A DNA stretch of 5,087 nucleotides from Nitrospinota bacterium (GTDB lineage: Bacteria > Nitrospinota > Nitrospinia > UBA9942): assembly GCA_016234205.1 (NCBI GenBank), contig JACRGN010000299.1:1-5087 (forward strand). Direction: 5' to 3'. Positions 1-4,214 of this stretch are shown here, piece by piece (positions within the stretch are counted from its first letter, which is position 1; every line of letters starts with the position of its first letter). The position numbers and the translations under genes are program-made. The notes below the pieces were generated by a model that ran no database searches, had not been told where the DNA came from, and saw only the letters and a program-made list of their open reading frames with translations.

Positions 1-12
1 AAGGAGGTGATT
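1..12 (+). promoter_or_regulatory. Extended Shine-Dalgarno site of first small peptide gene
   Basis: AAGGAGGTGATT is complementary over nearly its whole length to the usual 3' end of bacterial 16S rRNA, far more than the typical 4-6 bases. The GGAGG core ends 10 bases before the ATG at 17. It fixes that start and suggests a high rate of initiation. The promoter must lie left of the window. Confidence 0.8.
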
Positions 13-16
13 AAAG

Positions 17-184
17 ATGTTTAAGAAGATTGGGAGTATATTTTGTATATTTGCGATAGTATCACTTATTGTTGGAACTATTGTAGAGGCGACCGATAGT
101 AGTAATAATGCAAGTAATAATAATGGTGGTGCTACTAAGGCAGTGCCAAAGGCAAAGTTAAAACAGTTTAAGGAAAAAAAGTAA
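17..184 (+). CDS. Small secreted peptide, copy 1 (55 aa, unknown family)
   Basis: I do not recognise this family. The 55-aa product starts MFKKIGS and continues with a hydrophobic stretch (about residues 8-23) ending VEA, which looks like a Sec signal peptide cleaved near residue 25. The predicted mature part is about 30 residues: an Asn/Ser/Gly-rich stretch (28-38) and a strongly basic tail containing VPKAK and ending KEKK. It has no Cys after the signal, so no disulfides or lipidation are expected. The start is set by the extended Shine-Dalgarno site immediately upstream. A paralogue at 587-739 shares 34 of 50 aligned residues, with both the N-terminus and the basic tail conserved; the difference in length is five residues missing from the Asn-rich linker. 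Conservation of both ends in two copies supports a real gene. Role unknown; a secreted or periplasmic cationic peptide is an inference. Confidence 0.72.
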   Translation: MFKKIGSIFCIFAIVSLIVGTIVEATDSSNNASNNNGGATKAVPKAKLKQFKEKK

Positions 185-206
185 CTCTTTAAAGAGGAGG
201 GTAGAG

Positions 207-566
207 ATGCCAGTGGTAGCTGTATCAAAGGTATTAAGGGAAAGACTTACCGATGAAGGGGTGGATGAGTTTATAGAGATCCTTTCTGAGGTTGAAGAGG
301 AGGCAAGAAAGGACTCCCTTGTAATCGCTGAAGAGAGGTTTGAACGGCGTCTTGCCGAAGAAGTAGCTAAAATAAGGGTTGAGATAGCGTCTCTTAGAAC
401 AGAGCTAAAGAGCGAAACAGCGTCTCTTAGGACAGAGCTAAAGAGCGAAACAGCATCTCTTAAAACTGAGATGGCTCTCTTTAAGGCAGAGATAATTAAA
501 TGGATGTTCCTCTTCTGGGTAGGTCAATTAGTGATCATTGCCGGGATGATAAAGTGGTTAAGATAA
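207..566 (+). CDS. Coiled-coil protein with C-terminal membrane helix (DUF1640 / LA_3696-like)
   Basis: A 119-aa protein. Residues about 8-40 are a charged helical head (RERLTDEGVDEFIEIL). Residues about 41-97 are a coiled coil rich in Glu, Lys, Arg and Leu. Residues about 98-117 form one transmembrane helix that starts KWMFLFWVGQ. A short charged helical head, a variable coiled coil and a terminal KWM-FW-GQ membrane segment are typical of the small bacterial proteins annotated as DUF1640/CCDC90-like or LA_3696 family. I make that assignment from memory of the pattern. No enzyme motif is present and the function of these proteins is not established. The coiled coil contains 11-residue repeats encoded by near-identical 33-bp units. 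The ribosome binding site AGAGGAGG (193-200) lies six bases before the ATG. It sits between two paralogous secreted peptide genes with gaps of about 20 bp, so the three are probably one transcript. Confidence 0.85.
   Translation: MPVVAVSKVLRERLTDEGVDEFIEILSEVEEEARKDSLVIAEERFERRLAEEVAKIRVEIASLRTELKSETASLRTELKSETASLKTEMALFKAEIIKWMFLFWVGQLVIIAGMIKWLR
387..470 (+). repeat. 33-bp in-frame tandem repeat encoding 11-residue coiled-coil units
   Basis: Units at 387-419 and 420-452 differ by one silent base (AGA versus AGG for Arg). A third, diverged partial unit begins at 453. Each full unit encodes ASLRTELKSET. Eleven residues is a hendecad, which lets the coiled coil continue in phase, so gain or loss of a unit lengthens the rod without changing frame. 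Confidence 0.9.
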
Positions 567-570
567 TATT

Positions 571-582
571 GAGGAGGTGATT
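571..582 (+). promoter_or_regulatory. Extended Shine-Dalgarno site of second small peptide gene
   Basis: GAGGAGGTGATT repeats the unusually long anti-Shine-Dalgarno match found before the first peptide gene. It has the same spacing to the ATG at 587 and is followed by the same short spacer. The leader was therefore duplicated together with the coding sequence. It fixes the start. Confidence 0.8.
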
Positions 583-586
583 AAAA

Positions 587-739
587 ATGTTTAAGAAGAT
601 TGGTAGTTTATTTTGTGCATTAGCATTGGTATCCTTTATTGCCGTTACTATTGCAGATGCGGCTGATAATAATAACAATGCATCAGGCACTAAAGTAGTT
701 CCTAAAGCTAAGGTAAAACAGCTTAAGGAAAAGAAGTAA
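587..739 (+). CDS. Small secreted peptide, copy 2 (50 aa, unknown family)
   Basis: Paralogue of the peptide at 17-184; family not recognised. It starts MFKKIGSLFC, has a hydrophobic core (about residues 8-22) and a likely signal peptidase site after ADA (residue 25). A short mature segment follows: an Asn run (28-31), then TKVVPKAK and a basic tail ending KEKK. It lacks the five-residue Asn/Gly stretch of copy 1. The hydrophobic core has drifted in sequence while the N-terminal seven residues and the basic tail are nearly unchanged, which suggests selection on the tail. It begins 20 bp after the coiled-coil gene and is the last gene of that cluster. Palindromic repeat DNA follows without a clear T-tract terminator. 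Function unknown. Confidence 0.72.
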   Translation: MFKKIGSLFCALALVSFIAVTIADAADNNNNASGTKVVPKAKVKQLKEKK

Positions 740-750
740 TTGCACTATAT

Positions 751-840
751 TTGGTAGCCGCACCCTTTACGGGTGCGTGAATTTACACAGGCATAAAGCC
801 CCTGATAAAAATATTCAGGGGCAGGCTCTGCGACTACCGA
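751..840. repeat. REP-doublet-like palindromic element (GTAG ... CTAC)
   Basis: An outer stem pairs GGTAG (753-757) with CTACC (834-838). Just inside the left arm is a perfect hairpin, GCACCC (760-765) with GGGTGC (771-776). A second perfect 8-bp hairpin pairs GCCCCTGA (798-805) with TCAGGGGC (815-822). The right end read on the minus strand begins GGTAGTCGCA and the left end read on the plus strand begins GGTAGCCGCA. The element is thus two inverted GTAG-headed units, the layout of REP doublets (REPIN/BIME) mobilised by RAYT-type Y1 transposases. That class is inferred from layout. Lack of a T-tract argues against a simple intrinsic terminator. A structured RNA is the alternative. With the next element it fills the 318-bp gene-free stretch 740-1057. 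Confidence 0.6.
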
Positions 841-853
841 TAATTTATGTTTA

Positions 854-1049
854 CCCCGTTACACCCAGAATGTCCCACCCTTCAGAGTGGGGATGAACCA
901 CGTTAGAAGTAATCCCAATGGCTGTCGGGATGCTCCACCACTGGTGGAGACTTCTAACGGGATGAATGGGAAATTAAAAATCTTCCCCAAAAATGCCACG
1001 TCCTTCAGAGCTTGCCCTGAACTTGATTCAGGGACGGGGTGTAACGGGG
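854..1049. mobile_element. MITE-like non-autonomous element, 196 bp
   Basis: The ends are perfect 13-bp inverted repeats: CCCCGTTACACCC (854-866) and GGGTGTAACGGGG (1037-1049). A TTTA direct repeat flanks both sides (850-853 and 1050-1053) and looks like a 4-bp target duplication. The interior carries no credible gene but is full of stems: CCCAC (874-878) with GTGGG (887-891), a three-way cruciform at 901-959, and CCCTGAA (1015-1021) with TTCAGGG (1027-1033). The 9-bp word CCTTCAGAG occurs at 879-887 and 1002-1010. Small size, terminal repeats, direct repeats and no transposase fit a MITE moved in trans. It ends 8 bp before the lipoprotein start codon. Confidence 0.68.
901..959. other. Cruciform / three-way-junction core of the MITE-like element
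   Basis: A perfect 10-bp stem pairs CGTTAGAAGT (901-910) with ACTTCTAACG (950-959). It encloses two hairpins: ATCCC (912-916) with GGGAT (927-931), and CTCCACC (933-939) with GGTGGAG (943-949) around a 3-base loop. As single-stranded DNA or RNA this forms a compact three-way junction. Whether the structure acts in transposition or in the transcript is unknown. Confidence 0.7.
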
Positions 1050-1057
1050 TTTACTTA

Positions 1058-1972
1058 ATGAGCTATAAATTAAAGGCTTTGTTTTTTCTCATTTGCCTTA
1101 TCGTCTACGGATGTGACAGGATTAGCACAAAGGAATTGCAGAGGGCGGTAGACCCCTTGAATGAGGGAAATCCTCCTCTTGCAATTTCAAAGCTGGAAGA
1201 GTTAAAAAAGAGACATCCTTATAATCCCCGCCTTTTATATTATCTTTCCCTTGCATATCTGCGTAACGACCAGACTGATGAGGCATTTGAAAATGTCGGG
1301 GAGGCTTTAAGATTAAAGCCGAATTTTAAGCATGTAGTTGGAGATGTAGAAATGGCTAATTTCCTTGCAGGGAATAGTGAAGATGTAGAGGATCCAATGT
1401 TTAAAACCGCAATAAGAGAACTCCAGAAGATTATAAAGGAAAATAAAGGGACAGAAGTATCAGATGAAATTCAATTTCATCTTGGCACTTTGTTTTTAAA
1501 AAAGAAGGACTATAAGAATGCTATCAGAGAATTTCAATTAGTTGTAGATACACCGCCAGTCACTAATTTTGATAGAGAGGCAATGCTCTTTATCGGCGAT
1601 ACCTATGCAGATATTCTGGAGGACACAGAAAAGGGTATTAAGGTTTATGAGAAGGTTATAAGAGACTATCCTAAATCTGAATCTGCAGAAAGGTCCTTAT
1701 ATCGTATTGGCATGTCATTGACGAAAAAGATGGAAATGTATAAAAAAAGGCATGATGCCCTAATAGATTTTTATTCTGCATGGGAGGGTGTTAAGGAACT
1801 TGAGGATGACAGAAGAATGGCGAAGGAGCAGTCTGCTGAAGATTTAAAAATATCTCAGGAGCTTAAAAAGATGGCTATGGATAATTTTGAAAGGTTATTA
1901 AAAGATTTTCCTGAAAGCAGATTTTATAGAAAGGCAACGGCATATATCAATGAGATGGGAAAGGCATCTTAA
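1058..1972 (+). CDS. TPR-repeat lipoprotein
   Basis: A 304-aa envelope lipoprotein. Residues 1-19 are a lipoprotein signal peptide: MSYKLK, a hydrophobic core, and a lipobox ending VYGC with the acylated Cys at 19. The Tyr at -2 is slightly unusual. Asp follows the Cys; in enterobacteria this retains lipoproteins in the inner membrane, but the rule may not hold here. The rest is helical with TPR-like pairs at about 25-90, 136-165 (FHLGTLFLKKKDYKNAIREF), 173-220 (VYEKVIRDYPKSESAERSLYRIG) and 268-300. The 'DYPKSESAERSLYRIG' style recalls BamD/YbgF scaffolds. An in-frame GTG at 887 would add 57 residues, but these are translated mobile-element DNA and would bury the signal peptide, so I chose the ATG at 1058. 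Only a weak GGGG (1046-1049), supplied by the element's end, precedes it. It overlaps the next gene by 23 bp. Probable role: a scaffold for the adjacent glycan machinery. Confidence 0.85.
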   Translation: MSYKLKALFFLICLIVYGCDRISTKELQRAVDPLNEGNPPLAISKLEELKKRHPYNPRLLYYLSLAYLRNDQTDEAFENVGEALRLKPNFKHVVGDVEMANFLAGNSEDVEDPMFKTAIRELQKIIKENKGTEVSDEIQFHLGTLFLKKKDYKNAIREFQLVVDTPPVTNFDREAMLFIGDTYADILEDTEKGIKVYEKVIRDYPKSESAERSLYRIGMSLTKKMEMYKKRHDALIDFYSAWEGVKELEDDRRMAKEQSAEDLKISQELKKMAMDNFERLLKDFPESRFYRKATAYINEMGKAS

Positions 1973-3473
1973 AAAACTATTACCACCCATATTTCTCTTT
2001 TCCCTTTCCTTCTATTATTTTTATCAATACCAATATGCAGTAAAGAACATACCCGGATTTGACGGCTATTACCATATAAAAATGGCAGAGGTAATTCGGG
2101 ATGAGGGCATAAGGCATAACTTCCCATGGCTTACTGCAATGAAGTGGATAGATCATCAGCTTTTATACCATATTCTGCTGATACCCTTTACCTACTTTGG
2201 TTTGTATACTGGTGCTAAGGTTTCAACAATATTTTTTTTCAGCCTTTTTACAACATCCTTTTATCTCCTTTTAAGATCCCGTCAGGTTCCTTTTCCATTT
2301 ATCTGGTCTTCCCTTTTGTTTGGATCATCCATTCCTTTTCTATACAGGATGAGCACCGTAACAACACCATGTGTTGCTTTAATCTTTCTCATCCTTGCCC
2401 TCTATTTGATATTTGAGGAGAGATACATATTATTAGCCCTTCTATCTTCTGCCTTTGTCTGGCTCTATGGGGGATTCTCAGTCATAATTATTTTAGGAAT
2501 TGCTGCATTTTTATGCCATCTATTACTATCAAGAAAGTTTAATCTTAAGCCTCTTTTGTCAATAATTGCCGGTGTAATTATTGGATTGACTACAAATCCA
2601 TTTTTCCCCGATATTATTAATCTCGTATATATACAAACAACAAAGGCAGGGGTCAGCAGAATTGTCGTTGGAGGCGGTTTGTGGCGGCCATATAGTTTAG
2701 AGGTCCTGTTTAAGACTTCTATCCTTACCTTTATAGTTTATTTTGCCTCACTTTTCCTTGTAGTTATATTATCTTACCTTTATCCCCCACTTCAGAAGGG
2801 AGGGAATAAGTGGGTTTTAGGTAAAGATACGGTTATTATTTTTCTCATGTCCATAGTTTCTTTTATAATGTATCTGAAGGCGAGGAGATTTGTTGAATAC
2901 TGGGTCCCTTTCAGTATCATGAGCAGCAGTTTTCTGTTCAGGGATGGTATAAAAGGATTGGCATATTCCCGCCTTTTTCAAAAAAGGTGGTTAAAGGTTT
3001 CCCTCCTTTTATTGGTTATAGCATCTCTATTTATTTTAATTCCCTATAAACTAAAGGCAGCAAAGGCTGATTTGAAGGACGATCCTCGCATCTTTGAAAG
3101 ATATAAAGGGTGTGCTGAGTGGCTCAAGAATAATACACCCGGTTCAGCAGTTTATACAACCGATTGGGATGACTTTCCAGAATTATTCTTTTATAATTCC
3201 AAGAATAGATATCTCGTAGGGCTTGACCCCGCCTTTATGTATCTATACAATAAAGACCTGTATGAAAGATGGAGGCGGATAAATGAAGGTGAGATTATTG
3301 ACAATGACAGACTTTATAAATGGCTCGTCTATGACTTTAAAACACCGTATATATTTACCGATACAGGTCATGGTAATTTTATAAGGATGGCAGAAAATAA
3401 TCCACATATAAAACTTGAGTATAGTGATTTATCGTGTAAAATTTACAGGGTAAGAGGTAAAAATGAGCCATAA
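1950..3473 (+). CDS. STT3-like GT-C multi-pass membrane protein (putative glycosyltransferase)
   Basis: A 507-aa integral membrane protein with about 10-12 hydrophobic helices (first about 12-30, last about 349-366) and a soluble C-terminal domain (about 370-507). After helix 1 comes PGFDGYYHIKMAEVIRDEG (35-53). This resembles the D-x-YYH-x-R-x-AE first-loop motif of STT3/PglB/AglB oligosaccharyltransferases, making Asp38 a candidate metal or catalytic residue. A charged KARRFVEYWVPF (310-321) lies at the start of a late helix. The C-terminal domain has AEWLKNNTPGSAVYTTDWDDFP (389-410), placed where STT3 proteins carry WWDYG; here the motif is DWDDF. Such GT-C enzymes use lipid-linked sugars outside the inner membrane. 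Donor and acceptor are unknown, and a GT39/ArnT-like or non-catalytic role is possible. The ATG at 1950 lies inside the lipoprotein gene without a strong ribosome site, suggesting translational coupling. A palindrome-encoded PPLQKGG interrupts the loop at 279-285. Confidence 0.7.
   Translation: MRWERHLKKLLPPIFLFSLSFYYFYQYQYAVKNIPGFDGYYHIKMAEVIRDEGIRHNFPWLTAMKWIDHQLLYHILLIPFTYFGLYTGAKVSTIFFFSLFTTSFYLLLRSRQVPFPFIWSSLLFGSSIPFLYRMSTVTTPCVALIFLILALYLIFEERYILLALLSSAFVWLYGGFSVIIILGIAAFLCHLLLSRKFNLKPLLSIIAGVIIGLTTNPFFPDIINLVYIQTTKAGVSRIVVGGGLWRPYSLEVLFKTSILTFIVYFASLFLVVILSYLYPPLQKGGNKWVLGKDTVIIFLMSIVSFIMYLKARRFVEYWVPFSIMSSSFLFRDGIKGLAYSRLFQKRWLKVSLLLLVIASLFILIPYKLKAAKADLKDDPRIFERYKGCAEWLKNNTPGSAVYTTDWDDFPELFFYNSKNRYLVGLDPAFMYLYNKDLYERWRRINEGEIIDNDRLYKWLVYDFKTPYIFTDTGHGNFIRMAENNPHIKLEYSDLSCKIYRVRGKNEP
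2784..2814. repeat. Palindromic repeat inside membrane-protein gene, encoding PPLQKGG
   Basis: CCCACTT (2786-2792) and AAGTGGG (2808-2814) form a perfect 7-bp stem around 15 bases. The reading frame gives PPLQKGGNKW in the loop between two membrane helices. C-rich then G-rich palindromes read as PPLxKGG recur in many bacterial proteins as interspersed repeats that settled in frame; applying that here is an inference. The CCCAC and TTCAGA words also occur in the left hairpin of the MITE-like element (874-891). Confidence 0.5.
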
Positions 3474-3488
3474 GGAGGAATCTATTAA

Positions 3489-4214
3489 ATGAGAAGTGTG
3501 TTTTTAATTTTACTTTTTGTTTTGCTATTCCCAATAGAATCTTCTGCCATATACAAATGGATAGATAAAGATGGTGCAGTCCATTTCAGTGATACCCCTC
3601 CAGAGGATAAAGGCAATATTCCAGAAATCATGAGAGAAATCAAGAGATTCAAAAAGGATGGATTTGATGATGGAAAGATTGACACGAAATGGATGCTCTT
3701 TAATAAGGACAATGGTAGTTTTGATGCAAAAAAGAATAGCGGATTTTTAACCATAGAATCAAAGGCAAAATCTAATATATGGACAAGCGGCATATTTTCT
3801 CCAATTATTTATCAGCAAGTGGATGCCGGCATGAATTTTACAGTTGAGACTAAAATGGAGTATATAAGCGGGGGGGTGGATAAGGCAGGATTTGTAATAT
3901 GGAGTATTTTTAATAAGAATTGGATAACTTTTGCCAGAGAAGAGAACAGCGTTCATCTGGTAACATCTACACGAGGTGAAATCTATGAAGAAATAAAAAA
4001 GGATATTCCAGCACCTGCTGGTTCAGAAATATATTTGAAGATAGAAAAAACAGATAAGAGAATTATTTGTTACTTCAGCCTGAATGGGTTGGATTGGAAT
4101 TATGTTGGTGATTCATATTTAGAATTTGATAATTATATAAACTTGGGGTTTTTTGCAGCCTCCTGGGGTGATAAGCAAGCATCAGCAAAATTTGACTATT
4201 TTAAAGTTTACTAA
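3489..4214 (+). CDS. Secreted DUF4124 plus concanavalin-like (DUF1349-type) domain protein
   Basis: A 241-aa exported protein. Residues 1-20 are a Sec signal peptide (MRSVFLILLFVLLF, cleavage after SSA). Residues about 21-40 read IYKWIDKDGAVHFSDTPP, the hallmark of DUF4124, a short domain at the mature N-terminus of many envelope proteins. Residues about 57-241 form a beta-rich domain: WMLFNKDNGSFD, LTIESKAKSNIW, KAGFVIW, WITFAREE, CYFSLNGLDWNYVG, LGFFAASW and AKFDYFKVY. This pattern, ending with a strand after the NLGFFA segment, fits the jelly-roll fold of DUF1349 and GH43 C-terminal domains, which bind or accompany carbohydrates. No catalytic residues can be named. The ribosome site AAGGAGGA (3472-3479) overlaps the preceding stop codon and decides the start. 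It likely acts on or binds the glycan made by its neighbours. A run of seven G occurs at 3870-3876. Confidence 0.8.
   Translation: MRSVFLILLFVLLFPIESSAIYKWIDKDGAVHFSDTPPEDKGNIPEIMREIKRFKKDGFDDGKIDTKWMLFNKDNGSFDAKKNSGFLTIESKAKSNIWTSGIFSPIIYQQVDAGMNFTVETKMEYISGGVDKAGFVIWSIFNKNWITFAREENSVHLVTSTRGEIYEEIKKDIPAPAGSEIYLKIEKTDKRIICYFSLNGLDWNYVGDSYLEFDNYINLGFFAASWGDKQASAKFDYFKVY

Noticed and set aside
185..196. Perfect 12-bp palindrome CTCTTTAAAGAG just after the first stop codon
   Set aside because: Its right half is part of the purine-rich ribosome site of the next gene. A 12-bp palindrome alone is too little to call an operator, and as a hairpin it would have no loop.
760..822. Intrinsic terminator after the peptide cluster
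   Set aside because: Two strong hairpins exist but neither is followed by a T-tract; repeat-element layout explains them better.
751..840. Riboswitch (c-di-GMP-like) or tRNA
   Set aside because: Some words (CACAGG, CTACCGA) recall c-di-GMP riboswitches, but the order of conserved segments does not fit; there is no T-arm or anticodon arm for a tRNA, and no gene start directly follows.
887..1057. N-terminal extension of the lipoprotein from GTG 887
   Set aside because: The 57 extra residues are translated from the MITE-like element, there is no ribosome site before 887, and the extension would place a lipoprotein signal peptide in mid-protein.
3485..3956. Minus-strand ORFs opposite the DUF4124 gene (3485-3793 and 3759-3956)
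   Set aside because: They are antisense shadows of a clear secreted protein gene, without recognisable domains or ribosome sites.
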